From assembly GCA_947626815.1 (NCBI GenBank), contig CANQTN010000010.1, positions 1 through 55,943 on the forward strand: DNA of 55,943 nucleotides. The letters are read 5' to 3'. Made by a program: the position numbers and the translations under genes. Below, piece by piece: positions 16,867 through 29,360 of this stretch (positions within the stretch are counted from its first letter, which is position 1; each line of letters begins with the position of its first letter). The notes beneath the pieces were generated by a model. It saw only the letters and a list, made by a program, of their open reading frames with translations. It was not told the origin of the DNA and searched no databases. The DNA is from an uncultured Clostridia bacterium. GTDB lineage: Bacteria; Bacillota; Clostridia; TANB77; CAG-508.

Positions 16867-17978
16867 TACTGCAAGTAATATATGTGGAGTTTCTATTTTA
16901 GAGGACAGAAATTTAATTTGCAAACTAGATTCTAATACTCGGTAGAACTCATTCTGAAAATTTGATGCCTATGATATCACAAGCTTTCGATCAGTTGAAT
17001 TTTTCTTTATCTGATATTGATTTGTTGGTGTGTGATAAAGGTCCTGGTTCTTTTACTGGAATTCGTATTGGAATTGCAACAGTGAAGGCTTTTCATGATA
17101 GTTTAAATATTCCATGTATTGGAATTAGTTCTTTAGAAGCTTTAGCATATCTTGTAAAAGATGATGGAATTATTTTAAGTATTATGGATTGTAAAAATGA
17201 TAATTGCTATTTTGCTTTATATGAACTTCTAAATTCCAAATATACTGAAATTATTTCACCAACTGCTGATAGTTTTAAAAATGCTTTAAAAATTTGTTAT
17301 AATTATATTTCCAATAGTTCTTCTGTTACTATTGTTGGTGATGGAAGTAAATTTTGTGAAAGCATTATAAATGAAAATTTTAAAAATAATAATTTTAAAT
17401 TTTCAAACAATAATGATTTAGATTCTTATTGTTTAGCTTTAGCTGGATTAAATAAATTTGATAAAAATAAAGATGAAGAATTATTACCTTTATATTTGAA
17501 AAAACCTCAAGCACAAAGACAATTGGAAGAAAAGTTAAAAGATATTAATATTACAAATATGTCTATTGATGATTTAAATTCTATATTTGATAAATTAAGT
17601 TTTGATTTTAATGAGTTTTGGAATTATAATATTTTAAAAGATGAGTTGAATTGTAATAATTCAAAATATATTGTTGCTAAATTAAATAATAATGTTGTTG
17701 GTTTTGCTGGCTTAAAAATTATGGTGGATGAAGTAGATATTATGAATGTCGTGGTAAAAAAAGATTTAAGAAATCAAGGCATTGGTTCCTTGCTTTTAAA
17801 AAATTTAATTAACTTGGCTAAAGAATTAAATGCTTCTAGTATTTCTTTAGAAGTTATGGAAGAAAATTATCCAGCAATTCATTTATATCAGCAATTTGGT
17901 TTTGAAAAATGTGGTTTACGAAAAAATTATTATGAAAATAAAAATGGAATTATAATGAAAAGAACATTACATAATTAA
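16847..17978 (+). CDS. tsaB: TsaB-RimI fusion with a CGG recoding site
   Basis: A 376-residue fusion after a +1 shift at 16940-16942. Residues 1-215 are TsaB, the partner of TsaD in tRNA t6A synthesis (MKVLSIDTASNICGVSI, GRTHSENLMP after the shift, GPGSFTGIRIG at about 71). Residues 230-376 are a GNAT acetyltransferase like RimI, which acetylates the N-terminus of ribosomal protein S18 (VVKKDLRNQGIGSLLLKNL acetyl-CoA motif, NYPAIHLYQQFGFEK). I chose the TTG at 16847 with GGAGG upstream; it gives the conserved IDTA start. The overlap with tsaE suggests coupled translation. Converges with comEB, 7 bases away. Confidence 0.92.
16940..16942 (+). other. In-frame CGG with +1 shift (TsaB, Gly32)
   Basis: Context AAT-ACT-C-GGT-AGA-ACT-CAT. 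Without it the next codon is TAG. Restores GRTHSENLMP, conserved in TsaB. Confidence 0.92.
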
Positions 17979-17985
17979 TGTTCTT

Positions 17986-18480
17986 TTATTTTAATTTAAT
18001 TTGTATATTTTTTTCAGTGTTTAAATGGATTTGAGAATATTTAACTTTACATTCATCAAATAGTTTCTTTGATGCAATCCAGTCATCTAAATCTGCATAT
18101 TTATCTGATGAATATATTACTTCTTTAATTCCAGATTGAATAATTATTTTTGCACATTCATTGCATGGAAATAAATCTACATATATTTTTGCATTTTCTA
18201 AATCTTTTTTATTCCCTCTAAAGTTTAGTACTGCGTTTAGTTCAGCATGACAAACATATGGATATTTTGTGTCTAAGTTTGCTCCCTCTCGTCCCCATGG
18301 GAATTTTTCATCACTAAATCCATTTGGTGCACCATTATATCCAATTGATAAAATTCTATTATCATCACTTACTATGCATGCTCCTACTTGTGTTGATGGA
18401 TCTTTACTTCTCATTGCTGATAGTTTTGCTATTGACATAAAGTATTCATCCCATGTTAAATAATCTTTTCTTTTTTCCAT
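17986..18480 (-). CDS. comEB: dCMP deaminase (ComEB family)
   Basis: A 164-residue zinc enzyme that turns dCMP into dUMP for thymidylate supply. It has [10 protein letters not shown] (zinc His and catalytic Glu, about 77-86) and [13 protein letters not shown] (two zinc Cys). [23 protein letters not shown] and the DPSTQVGAC lead are typical of the family. Length normal. The ATG follows AAAGGA at 12 bases, inside leader repeat copy 2 (18491-18555). No CGG present. It converges with tsaB-rimI. Confidence 0.92.
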   Translation of the reverse strand: MEKRKDYLTWDEYFMSIAKLSAMRSKDPSTQVGACIVSDDNRILSIGYNGAPNGFSDEKFPWGREGANLDTKYPYVCHAELNAVLNFRGNKKDLENAKIYVDLFPCNECAKIIIQSGIKEVIYSSDKYADLDDWIASKKLFDECKVKYSQIHLNTEKNIQIKLK

Positions 18481-18490
18481 TTTTACTACT

Positions 18491-18555
18491 ATTCCTTTCT
18501 AAAGCACAAATCTGATTAGAAAAGAATTAAATTATTGTAATTATTTTCCAATCTT
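18491..18555 (-). repeat. Leader repeat (family 3), copy 2, upstream of comEB
   Basis: Same sequence as at 14901 and 28683, with a few changes. It ends in AGAAAGGAAT that serves comEB. It lies between the obgE stop and the comEB start. Confidence 0.75.
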
Positions 18556-18574
18556 TTGCTACTTCTATTATTTT

Positions 18575-20874
<2,300 letters not shown>

Positions 20875-20900
20875 TCTCTATTCATTCCCTTCTAAATTTC

Positions 20901-21836
20901 TTATTCTATATTAATTTTTTTGTCTATAATATATTCTGGTCTTTTTTGTGTATCATCATAAATTCTTGCAATATATTCTGCAATAATCCATATTGATAAC
21001 AGTTGTACTCCACTAAATAAAGTAATTGCAACCATAATTGATGTCCAACCAGCTGTTAATTGATTTAGGTTAAATGCATATGAAATTAATGAATAAATTA
21101 AAATGGCTATTGATAGAAGAATTGTTAAAATTCCTAAACCTCCTACAATTTTTAATGGTTTCGTTGAAAAGCTTATTATTCCATCAGATGCTAATTTCAG
21201 CATCTTTTTTAAAGGATATTTTGTTTTTCCTGCATATCTTTCTTGTCTTTCATATTCATATGGTATTTGCTTAAATCCTACCCAAGTAAATAATCCTCTT
21301 AAAAATTTATTATGTTCTGGTAAAGAGTTTATTACATCAATTACTTTTCTATCTACTAGTCTAAAATCTCCTGTGTCTTTTGGAATTTCGACATCTGATA
21401 ACATATTTAATGTTTTATAAAACATTTTTGCTGTTAATAGTTTAAATGCAGATTCTCCTTTTCTTTTTTTTCTTTTTCCATAAATTACTTCATTTCCTTG
21501 TTCCCAATATTTTATCATATCTGGTATTAATTCTGGTGGATCTTGTAAGTCTGCATCTATGATTACTACTGCATCTCCTGTTACAAATTTTATTCCTGCT
21601 GTTACAGCTGCTTGATGTCCAAAGTTTCTTGAAAAAGATATGACTTTTACGTTTTGGTCTTCTTTAGCAATTTTTTCTATTATTTCTAAAGTTTTATCTT
21701 TGCTTCCATCATTTACAAAAATAATTTCATATTGATAATTTTCTATTTCTTTCCATGTTTCTATTAATCTATTGTAACACTCTTGTGCCACTTCTTCTTC
21801 ATAATACATTGGTATAACTATTGATATTTTTTTCAT
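20901..21836 (-). CDS. GtrB/DPM1-type glycosyltransferase family 2
   Basis: A 311-residue enzyme that probably moves a sugar from a nucleotide donor to undecaprenyl phosphate on the inner face of the membrane. GT-A domain: ISIVIPMYYEEEVAQECYNR, FVNDGSKDKT, DADLQDPPELI (DxD-like), and KDTGDFRLVDRKV with QERYAGKTKYPLKKM. Two C-terminal helices (about 228-250 and 262-285) anchor it. It is followed upstream by a GtrA-like gene, the usual pair for flipping and transferring lipid-linked sugars. Confidence 0.88.
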   Translation of the reverse strand: MKKISIVIPMYYEEEVAQECYNRLIETWKEIENYQYEIIFVNDGSKDKTLEIIEKIAKEDQNVKVISFSRNFGHQAAVTAGIKFVTGDAVVIIDADLQDPPELIPDMIKYWEQGNEVIYGKRKKRKGESAFKLLTAKMFYKTLNMLSDVEIPKDTGDFRLVDRKVIDVINSLPEHNKFLRGLFTWVGFKQIPYEYERQERYAGKTKYPLKKMLKLASDGIISFSTKPLKIVGGLGILTILLSIAILIYSLISYAFNLNQLTAGWTSIMVAITLFSGVQLLSIWIIAEYIARIYDDTQKRPEYIIDKKINIE

Positions 21837-21860
21837 GTAATGCCACTTCCTTTTATATTT

Positions 21861-22349
21861 CTACATTGTGTTTTCTTTCTTTTTAAATATGAAAAATTTG
21901 CTAAGTATATAGTTTAAAATTATTACCATTACTTGTGTTATAAGTTTTGATATTATATCATTAATTTTTAATACTTTTACCATTATTGCAAATGTTCCTA
22001 CATCACATAATGCTCCTGATACTACTCTTGCTAAGAAAAATGATGCCATTTCTTTTACAAATTTTTTTACTGTTTTTGTATTACTTTCAAATACAAATAT
22101 CTTATTTGTTATATATGCAAATAATACTGCACAAAACCATGCTAATCCACTACTTAAAATTTCATCTATTTTTAATATTTTTGCAAATGCATAATATGAG
22201 GCAAAGTTTACAAATGTTGATAATGCTCCAAATATTAAGTAATTAATCATTTCTTTATATTGCAAATATAGTCCTTTTATTGTTTTTAAATTTAAATTTT
22301 TTAGTTTTATTTCATTTAATTTGACTTTTTCTAGTTCTTGCTTACTCAT
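21861..22349 (-). CDS. GtrA-like membrane protein
   Basis: A 162-residue protein with four membrane helices (about 35-55, 65-85, 100-120, 130-150) and the GtrA family pattern YLIFGALSTFVNFASYYAF near the start and LNYILSKFFIFKKKE at the end. GtrA proteins are thought to flip lipid-linked sugars across the membrane. It lies 24 bases upstream of the GtrB-type transferase. Unusually, it starts with about 25 polar residues. Confidence 0.85.
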   Translation of the reverse strand: MSKQELEKVKLNEIKLKNLNLKTIKGLYLQYKEMINYLIFGALSTFVNFASYYAFAKILKIDEILSSGLAWFCAVLFAYITNKIFVFESNTKTVKKFVKEMASFFLARVVSGALCDVGTFAIMVKVLKINDIISKLITQVMVIILNYILSKFFIFKKKENTM

Positions 22350-22423
22350 TTTTTATACCTTTCTTTAGAGATTTTATTTAAAGGTTTGTAATTTTTGAAT
22401 TATCATAAATGATTTAAAAAAAA

Positions 22424-23366
22424 TTATAGTTCACATATTTCTCCTATTGTTCTTTCTTCATTTATACGTTTTATTACTTCTGCAAATAATGGAGCTATCG
22501 AAAGTACTGTTATATTATCTATTCTTTTTTCTTCTGGAACTGGAATGGTATTTGTTATTACCATTTCTTTAATTCCAGAATTTTTTATTCTTTCAATTGC
22601 TGGACCTGATAGCACTCCATGTGTACATCCAGCATATATATTTTTTGCACCGAATTTTTGAAGTACTTTAACAGTTTCTATCATTGAACCTGCTGTATCT
22701 ATCTCATCGTCGAATATTATTGCATTTTTGTTTGTTACATCTCCTATAATTGTACTTGCAATTGCTCTGTCATCATTTGCCTCTCTTCTTTTATCTACTA
22801 ATGCAATAGGACATTTAAAAAATTCAGAATATTTATATGCTTTTTTTGAGCTTCCTGCATCTGTTGCTACTATTACCATGTCTTCTAAATTTTTCTTTTT
22901 AAAATATCTTTCTAATAAATATTCTGCTGTTAGTTTATCACAATTAATATTAAAATACGCTTGTATTGCTGGATTATGTAAGTCACATGTTATTATTCTT
23001 GTTGCACCGTGCTGCTTCTAGCAATTGAGCCATTAATTTAGCAGTTATTGGTATACGTGGTTGATCTTTTTTATCTGATCTAGAATATGGGAAATATGGC
23101 AATACTACATTTATGTTTTTAGCAGATGCTCTTTTTATTGCATCAATTGTTATTAATAATTCCATAATTCTTTCATTTACTGGTGGTTTTGTTGTTTGTA
23201 CAATATATACATCTTTTTGTCTTACTGTTTCTAATATTTGTACAAAATTGTTATCATTTTTGAATTTTTGATGATGTATTTTTCCCATTTCTAATCCTAA
23301 GTTGTCACATATTTCTTTTGTGAATTCTTCTGCTGTTGGACAAGCAAATATTTTAATATTATTCAT
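22424..23366 (-). CDS. prs: Ribose-phosphate pyrophosphokinase with a CGG recoding site
   Basis: Makes PRPP from ribose 5-phosphate and ATP, an essential step for nucleotides, His and Trp. With one +1 shift at 23007-23009 it is 313 residues, the normal size. Seen: FACPTAEEFTKEICDNLGLE, the flexible-loop motif YSRSDKKDQPR (about 93-103), TCDLHNPAIQ after the shift, and the PRPP loop IFDDEIDTAGSM (about 209-220). I chose ATG 23366, 12 bases after AAAGGA. Unshifted, the protein ends before the active site. Probably monocistronic. Confidence 0.95.
23007..23009 (-). other. In-frame CGG with +1 shift (Prs, Gly120)
   Basis: Context GCA-GCA-C-GGT-GCA-ACA. Restores LLEAAGATRIITCDLHN, conserved in all Prs. 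Confidence 0.95.
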
Positions 23367-23679
23367 CTTTAATAGCATTCCTTTCTAATTTTTATAATTC
23401 TTCTATATAATACCATAAAAAATTAAAAATGTACAGAGGTGAATTATTGTGACATTATAAAATTTGAGCTTGGAAGATATGTCATAAAAAAATAATACAA
23501 AGGGTCAATGATAATATATTATTTATTTGTAACTCCCAACTGCATACAGATTGTATCTAAAATTTTATAATAAATTATAAAATTTTATTAACATTCTGTA
23601 CTTTGTTGGTCCCCCCGAATTGTTACTGCATAAATAATATATTATTATTGACCATTTGTACCATTTTTTATTTATTTTT
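23367..23679. other. Intergenic region with a MITE-like element
   Basis: About 310 bases before prs. Most is repeat family 1 copy B (23496-23662). A possible prs promoter (TGTACA, 17 bases, TATTAT) lies just upstream of its leader; weak. Confidence 0.5.
23496..23662 (+). repeat. Repeat family 1, copy B
   Basis: Same centre as copy A (GTAACTCCCAACTGCAT ... GGTCCCCCCGAATTGTTAC) with arms ACAAAGGGTCAATGATAATA / TATTATTGACCATTTGT. Confidence 0.85.
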
Positions 23680-24363
23680 CTAATGTTTTCCTTTTTGACT
23701 TTTTTCTGCAGCAATGACAACTAGTATTGTAAATGCTAAAACTAGAGCAATTATATATATAATCCAATCTTTATTAATACTTTCTGTTGCTAATGCATTT
23801 TCTTCATTTTTAGTTTCTTCTCCTTGGATTGTGTTAGTTTTTTCTTCTATTTTTTCATCTTGCTCTGGTGTTTCTGTTGGTTCTTGTGTTTGTTCTGAAG
23901 AGTTTATTTGCCCAGTTATATGTATAATATATGTTCTTACTGTTCCTGATGCTGCTACTACATCTATTCTTATTTCATTTGTTCCATTTTGTAATTTTAT
24001 TTTTCCTGCTCCTTTTACTGTAGCATTTGTATCACTTGGAATAGCAATTACATTTATTTCATTATTTGTTATGTTTGTATTTAGTGTGTATTCTACTGTT
24101 TGCTTGTCAAATTTTGGTGAAAGTTCATATCCTTCTACTGTTAAACTTTCTAAGTAATTGTTTGTAGATTTTCCTGCTGTAGCTTTTACTTCTTTTTCTT
24201 GTTCTTCTAACATTTTTTGATTTTCTTTTTCTGCTTGTGTGTCATCATATTCTGCAAATCCTTTGCTACTATTTGGATCTGCATATACTTTAGAATTTGT
24301 ACATATAAAGTTTATCATTCCTAGTACTAATATTAGAACTATTATTTTTACATTTGTTTTCAT
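23680..24363 (-). CDS. Cadherin-like beta-sandwich surface protein
   Basis: A 227-residue exported protein. An N-terminal hydrophobic signal (7-23) is followed by a linker, one cadherin-like beta-sandwich domain (about 70-150: NYLESLTVEGYELSPKFD, TVEYTLNT, IPSDTNATVKGAGKIKL, TYIIHITG), a Glu/Thr-rich stalk and a C-terminal helix (200-220) with a basic tail. It is probably held in the membrane with the domain outside. It lies 46 bases downstream of the glucosaminidase gene on the same strand and may be a helper surface protein. Confidence 0.75.
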   Translation of the reverse strand: MKTNVKIIVLILVLGMINFICTNSKVYADPNSSKGFAEYDDTQAEKENQKMLEEQEKEVKATAGKSTNNYLESLTVEGYELSPKFDKQTVEYTLNTNITNNEINVIAIPSDTNATVKGAGKIKLQNGTNEIRIDVVAASGTVRTYIIHITGQINSSEQTQEPTETPEQDEKIEEKTNTIQGEETKNEENALATESINKDWIIYIIALVLAFTILVVIAAEKSQKGKH

Positions 24364-24409
24364 AATTAAAATCCATCCTTATTTTATATTTACATATGAG
24401 ATTTATATT

Positions 24410-27325
24410 TTATTTTGTTAAGAAATTTGCTGGCATAAATCCTTGTTGACCATTAGTTAATCGTACTCTATACCAATTATATCCATCAATATTGTTATAT
24501 GTTTTTTCATTAATTACTGTAACTGTTGCTCCTTCTCCTATTGCTGTTACTATATCTAACGATGTACTTGGTCCTATTCTAACATTGCATCCAATTCCAT
24601 CTGCTGTTTTTACTTTTGCTGTATAATTGCAATTTGTAACATCATTTACTTGTTTTAAATAATCTCCAGACATATATCCTATTGTTCCATCTTGAGTAAT
24701 TACTTTGTGCCAATTACTGTTAATACCTCTTTGTACTGATAATATGATTTCTCCTGATTTAATTAATTTTATTGTTTTTGAGCTTGTATCTGCTGCTTCT
24801 CTAATCCATAATCCATCTTGTGCTGTAATTTGTACATTTATTGGTGCTGCTTCTTGAGTATTTGAAGGTAATTGTGATACTGTGCTACTCATGCCTTCAT
24901 ATACTGGAATTATAAAAGTGAAATTAGATTCTACTTTATTTGTATTTACATACATGTTTCTTAATGTTGTTGCTTCACTATATGCTGCCATTAAGTTTTG
25001 CATATATTGATGTGTATATAGTCCTCCTCCACTTCTGTTATCTATATCAAATTTGTTTTGATATAGAGTATTTTGATAGTTTTCTAGCCAATTCTTTTTG
25101 CAAAATTCTATTCCACCTTCTAATGCTTTTTGCATTGAATCCCATCCCTTGCTTTTGGCAGTTGCTAATGCATTTGCATATATTTGTGAATATCCATTTC
25201 CGCTTGCTCCTATATTGAATGGATTATAATATGTTTTTCCATCTTCTCCCTTCATTCCTTTGCCTATTTCTGTTCCATTTGTTCCTTGTTCTTGTAGAAC
25301 TCTTGCAATTATATAATATGAATTTACATTTTTATTTTTACAAGCATTGTCAATTGATGTTGCATAATTTTGTAAAAATGTGCCTTTTACTTTTGTTTGT
25401 ATTCCTTGTAATGTACATACATTATTTATGTATTGATTAATGTCTTGGAATTGAAATACATTTGCATCATCTAAGAAGTTTCTTGGGTCCATATAATATG
25501 CTGTTGCTTTTTGTGATGCGCAATACCATCCACTATCATATAGTTTTGTTCCACAAGTTTGGCATATCCATTCACCACCATAATTTTTTGGCACTAAGTT
25601 TCTTGAATGTAGTGCTGCTTCACCTGCTATCACTTGATCAAAACGTAATCCTGTGTATAATAGTTCAAAATTCCATCCTGGATGAGCATTCATTAAAGCT
25701 GAGATTTTTTCTTTATAACCTGGATATTTTGATGTATTTATTGAATCTAATATATTTAATGGTTTTACAAATTTAAATTTTTGTGCTTTGCTTCCGTTTC
25801 CTGCGTATACATCTATATTTGTTCCATTTTTTGCTATACCTGCATATGCATCTAGATATAATCCATTTAATTTTGATATTATGCTATAATATCCTCCTCC
25901 TACATCTTTTATTATCCATTTTTGCGCATCTGAGTTATTGTTTTCATATTGCCATACATTGGTTCCACTTGTCATTCCTGCTGCTTCTACATCTATTAAT
26001 TTATTTGAATGAATTGCTGTTAATGTATAATATCCATTTCCAATATGTTTTACAGCAATTTTCTGTCTATTTGCTGCTTGCTTTTTATATAATTGTATAT
26101 TTCCTCCATTTTCTCTTGAACCACCATCTACGTCTATCACATAATCGCTAGATATTGCACTTTCAATTGAATATGTTCCATCTTTTATTGTAACTGTTGC
26201 TGTATTATTGTTCTGATTGTTATTGTTCTGGTTGTTATTGTTTTGTCCGCTATTTCCTTGAGTTCCTTGATTATTATTTGTAATTGATTCAAATTTGAAC
26301 TTTTGTGCTTTACTTCCATTTCCTGCATATACATCTATATTGGTTCCATTTTTTGCTATACCTGCATATGCATCTAAATATAATCCATTTATTTTGGATA
26401 TTATGCTATAATATCCTCCTCCTACATCTTTTATTATCCATTTTTGTGCATTTGAATTGTTTGACTGGTATTGCCATACATTAGTTCCACTTGTCATTCC
26501 TGCTGCTGCTACATCTAGTAGTTTATTTGAATGTACTGCTGTTAGTGTATATGCTCCATCTCCTAAATATTTTACTTTAAATCTTTGTGCATTACTATTG
26601 TTTGATTGGTATAATTGCACATTTGCACTATTACTTGTTGATGCTGCTGCTACGTCTAATACATAGTTATTGTTTATTGATGATCTTATTGTATATGTTC
26701 CATCTGCTACAGTTTTAGTTCCAGTTATTGTTGTATTCTTATTTGCATTTGAATTATTACTTGCTATTGATTCAAATTTGAACTTTTGTGCTTTACTTCC
26801 ATTTCCTGCATATACATCTATATTTGTTCCATTTTTTGCTATACCTGCATATGCATCTAAATATAATCCATTTATTTTGGATATTATACTATAATATCCT
26901 CCTCCTACATCTTTTATTATCCATTTTTGTGCATTTGAATTGTTTGACTGGTATTGCCATACATTAGTTCCACTTGTCATTCCTGCTGCTGCTACATCTA
27001 GTAGTTTATTTGAATGTACTGCTGTTAGTGTATATGCTCCATCTCCTAAATATTTTACTTTAAATCTTTGTGCATTACTATTGTTTGATTGGTATAATTG
27101 CACATTTGCACTATTACTTGTTGACGCTGCTGCTACGTCTAATACATAGTTATTATTTATTGATGATCTTATTGTATATGTTCCATCTGCTATTGTTTGT
27201 ATAGAATTTGCTGCTATAACTTTATTCCATTTTTTTAGTAAAATAGTAGTATTAGATAAAAGTATTTGTAATATGATAAATATTATTACTACTAATATAT
27301 ATTTGTGTTTTTTATTATTTTTCAT
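24410..27325 (-). CDS. Secreted N-acetylglucosaminidase with three ricin domains and SH3 domains
   Basis: A 971-residue wall hydrolase. Signal helix (about 8-30), then three ricin-type beta-trefoil domains (about 43-190, 204-351, 378-525), an Asn/Gln linker, a LytD-like glucosaminidase domain (about 535-800: HPGWNFELLYTGL, YYNPFNIGASGNG) and two bacterial SH3 repeats (about 830-890, 905-970). It should cut peptidoglycan glycan strands, with ricin domains binding sugars. The first two ricin units are nearly identical at the DNA level. It shares ricin style with 31204-33729. Confidence 0.88.
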   Translation of the reverse strand: MKNNKKHKYILVVIIFIILQILLSNTTILLKKWNKVIAANSIQTIADGTYTIRSSINNNYVLDVAAASTSNSANVQLYQSNNSNAQRFKVKYLGDGAYTLTAVHSNKLLDVAAAGMTSGTNVWQYQSNNSNAQKWIIKDVGGGYYSIISKINGLYLDAYAGIAKNGTNIDVYAGNGSKAQKFKFESIASNNSNANKNTTITGTKTVADGTYTIRSSINNNYVLDVAAASTSNSANVQLYQSNNSNAQRFKVKYLGDGAYTLTAVHSNKLLDVAAAGMTSGTNVWQYQSNNSNAQKWIIKDVGGGYYSIISKINGLYLDAYAGIAKNGTNIDVYAGNGSKAQKFKFESITNNNQGTQGNSGQNNNNQNNNNQNNNTATVTIKDGTYSIESAISSDYVIDVDGGSRENGGNIQLYKKQAANRQKIAVKHIGNGYYTLTAIHSNKLIDVEAAGMTSGTNVWQYENNNSDAQKWIIKDVGGGYYSIISKLNGLYLDAYAGIAKNGTNIDVYAGNGSKAQKFKFVKPLNILDSINTSKYPGYKEKISALMNAHPGWNFELLYTGLRFDQVIAGEAALHSRNLVPKNYGGEWICQTCGTKLYDSGWYCASQKATAYYMDPRNFLDDANVFQFQDINQYINNVCTLQGIQTKVKGTFLQNYATSIDNACKNKNVNSYYIIARVLQEQGTNGTEIGKGMKGEDGKTYYNPFNIGASGNGYSQIYANALATAKSKGWDSMQKALEGGIEFCKKNWLENYQNTLYQNKFDIDNRSGGGLYTHQYMQNLMAAYSEATTLRNMYVNTNKVESNFTFIIPVYEGMSSTVSQLPSNTQEAAPINVQITAQDGLWIREAADTSSKTIKLIKSGEIILSVQRGINSNWHKVITQDGTIGYMSGDYLKQVNDVTNCNYTAKVKTADGIGCNVRIGPSTSLDIVTAIGEGATVTVINEKTYNNIDGYNWYRVRLTNGQQGFMPANFLTK
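26213..27178 (-). repeat. 483-bp tandem duplication encoding ricin domains
   Basis: Two adjoining units, period 483 bases (161 codons), are almost identical: the same 25+ bases occur at 26460 and 26943. Only scattered single-base changes are seen. Boundaries approximate. Confidence 0.8.
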
Positions 27326-27707
27326 GATTTTGCACCTTCCTTTTTCAATGTCTATATGTCTTTCTATTCAAGTCATATTTTATCATAATTTGTTGAAAAA
27401 GTGAATATTTTTGCTATTAATTAATATTTCATTTTTATTACTTTTTTGTTACTATGTTATTACTATTAATTGCACAAAAATCCAATGCTGTCAACCTAAG
27501 AAATAGCTCTAGATAATATATTATTTATGCAGTAACAATTCGGGGGGACCAGCAAATTACAGATTGTAATGCAAATTTTATAATTTATTATAAAATTTGG
27601 TTACAAGCTGTTATGTAGCTGGGAGTTACAAATAAATAATATATTATCTAGAGCAATTATAATATATTTTGATTTTTATATTCCGTTTTTTAGTAATATT
27701 AATTTTA
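27326..27707. other. Intergenic region with repeat C
   Basis: About 380 bases between the rfb cluster end and the glucosaminidase start, most of the second half being repeat family 1 copy C. No ORF seen. Confidence 0.6.
27502..27664 (-). repeat. Repeat family 1, copy C (inverted orientation)
   Basis: Centre reads in reverse: GCAGTAACAATTCGGGGGGACC ... GGGAGTTACAAATAAAT (two separate blocks). Arms differ from other copies: AGCTCTAGATAATATATTAT and its complement. Confidence 0.8.
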
Positions 27708-28673
27708 TTATTTTAGCCATTCTGGATTTTCTAAATACCAGTCAATTGTTTTTATAATACCATCTTCAAATTTTGTTTTTGGTAGCCATCCTAAGTCTTT
27801 ACTAATTTTAGTAGGATCAATTGCATATCTATAGTCATGACCTTTTCTGTCTGTAACAAATTCAATTAAATCTTCTGATTTGCCTAATCTTTTTAAAATT
27901 AATTTTACAATTTCAATATTTCTTTTTTCGTTGTGACCACCTATGTTATATCTTTCTCCTGAAACTCCTTTATGATAAACTAAATCAATTGCTTCACAAT
28001 GATCTTCTACATATAGCCAATCTCTAATATTTTTACCTTGACCATATACTGGTAATTTTTCATCTTTAAGAGCTAGTTTTATCATATGTGGTATTAATTT
28101 TTCGTTGTGTTGATATGGTCCATAATTATTGGAACAATTTGTCACATTTATATTCATTTTGTATGTTTCTTTATATGCAAGTGCAATTAAGTCTGAACTT
28201 GCTTTAGAAGAAGAGTATGGGCTACTTGGCTTTATTGGTGATTTTTCTGTAAAATATCCATCTTCTCCAAGAGATCCATAAACTTCATCTGTAGAAATGT
28301 GAACAAATTTATTTTTACTTCCTTCTCCCCATTTTTGTTTTGCAGTTTCTAATAATGTATGTGTTCCAATTACATTTGTTTGAGTAAATACAAATGGATT
28401 TTTTATACTGTTGTCAACATGTGATTCTGCTGCAAAATGAATAACTCCGTTTATATCATATTTTTCAAAAACTTCCTTCATTTTTTCAAAGTCACATATA
28501 TCTGCTTGTACAAATTCTATTTTATCTTGTACTTTTTTTAAATTATTTAAATTTCCTGCATATGTTAGTTTATCTACTACAATAACTTTATAATCTGGAT
28601 GTTTATTTACAAAATACTCTGCAAAATTTGCTCCTATAAATCCTGCTGCTCCTGTTACTAATACATTATTCAT
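27708..28673 (-). CDS. rfbB: dTDP-glucose 4,6-dehydratase
   Basis: Second enzyme of dTDP-L-rhamnose synthesis. About 321 residues. NAD-binding TGAAGFIGANF (near 7-17), HFAAESHVDNS, STDEVYGSL with the catalytic Asp-Glu pair, and YSSSKASSDL with the Tyr and Lys of the short-chain dehydrogenase family. I chose ATG 28673, 12 bases after AAAGGA of the leader repeat copy 3; an in-frame ATG at 28685 is 4 codons earlier but too close to the ribosome site. Last gene of the rfbDACB order on this strand. Confidence 0.95.
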   Translation of the reverse strand: MNNVLVTGAAGFIGANFAEYFVNKHPDYKVIVVDKLTYAGNLNNLKKVQDKIEFVQADICDFEKMKEVFEKYDINGVIHFAAESHVDNSIKNPFVFTQTNVIGTHTLLETAKQKWGEGSKNKFVHISTDEVYGSLGEDGYFTEKSPIKPSSPYSSSKASSDLIALAYKETYKMNINVTNCSNNYGPYQHNEKLIPHMIKLALKDEKLPVYGQGKNIRDWLYVEDHCEAIDLVYHKGVSGERYNIGGHNEKRNIEIVKLILKRLGKSEDLIEFVTDRKGHDYRYAIDPTKISKDLGWLPKTKFEDGIIKTIDWYLENPEWLK

Positions 28674-28682
28674 TTTTACTAC

Positions 28683-28749
28683 CATTCCTTTCTAAGGCAT
28701 AAAATCTGGTTGGAAAAGAATTAATTTATTGTAATTGTTTTTCAACCTT
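28683..28749 (-). repeat. Leader repeat (family 3), copy 3, upstream of rfbB
   Basis: Same sequence as at 14901 and 18491; AGAAAGGAATGG at its end gives rfbB its ribosome binding site. It separates rfbC from rfbB. Confidence 0.75.
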
Positions 28750-28769
28750 ATCTTCCTTCCTATTTGTTA

Positions 28770-29348
28770 TTATAAATTTTGAAATAAATTTGTTTCTTTT
28801 AATTCTTTTAATGATGGCCATTTGCTATCTTTTTCAGATGTTAATAAATCTTCTATTTTCATACTTCCCAAAGGCCAATTAATTGCAACATCTGGATCGT
28901 TCCATGCAAGTCCACCTTCTGCATCATGATTGTATATATCATCACATTTATATGTAAATTCTGCTTCATCTGATAAAACTAAAAATCCATGTGCAAATCC
29001 TCTTGGAATCATGAACATTTTTTTATTTTCTTCAGAAAGTATTACACCTTCCCATTTTCCATATGTTTTACTGTTTGGTCTTAAATCTACTGCAACATCA
29101 AATACTTCACCTTTGATTGCTCTTACTAGTTTTGCTTGAGTGTTTTCTTTTTGAAAATGCAAACCCCTTAAAACTCCTTTTTTAGATTTTGATTGATTGT
29201 CTTGTACAAAATCATAGTTCAATCCTATTTCTTCAAAGTCGGCTTTGCTGTATGTTTCCATAAAATATCCTCTGTTGTCTCCAAATACAGTTGGTTCAAT
29301 TATGTATACGCCTTCTATGGATGTTTCGCTTTTTTTGAATTTTCCCAT
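28770..29348 (-). CDS. rfbC: dTDP-4-dehydrorhamnose 3,5-epimerase
   Basis: A 192-residue cupin-fold epimerase, third enzyme of dTDP-rhamnose synthesis. Seen: GVLRGLHFQ (catalytic His region, near 59-67), DVAVDLRPNSKTYGKWEGV, PRGFAHGFLVLSDEAEFTYKC and DPDVAINWPL. Starts behind AGGAGGAG. It lies 12 bases after rfbA, so both are co-transcribed. Confidence 0.95.
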   Translation of the reverse strand: MGKFKKSETSIEGVYIIEPTVFGDNRGYFMETYSKADFEEIGLNYDFVQDNQSKSKKGVLRGLHFQKENTQAKLVRAIKGEVFDVAVDLRPNSKTYGKWEGVILSEENKKMFMIPRGFAHGFLVLSDEAEFTYKCDDIYNHDAEGGLAWNDPDVAINWPLGSMKIEDLLTSEKDSKWPSLKELKETNLFQNL

Positions 29349-29360
29349 TTTAACTCCTCC

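Noticed and set aside
20875..20900. T-box before trpS
   Set aside because: The space to the next gene is 26 bases, and no T-box sequence is seen.
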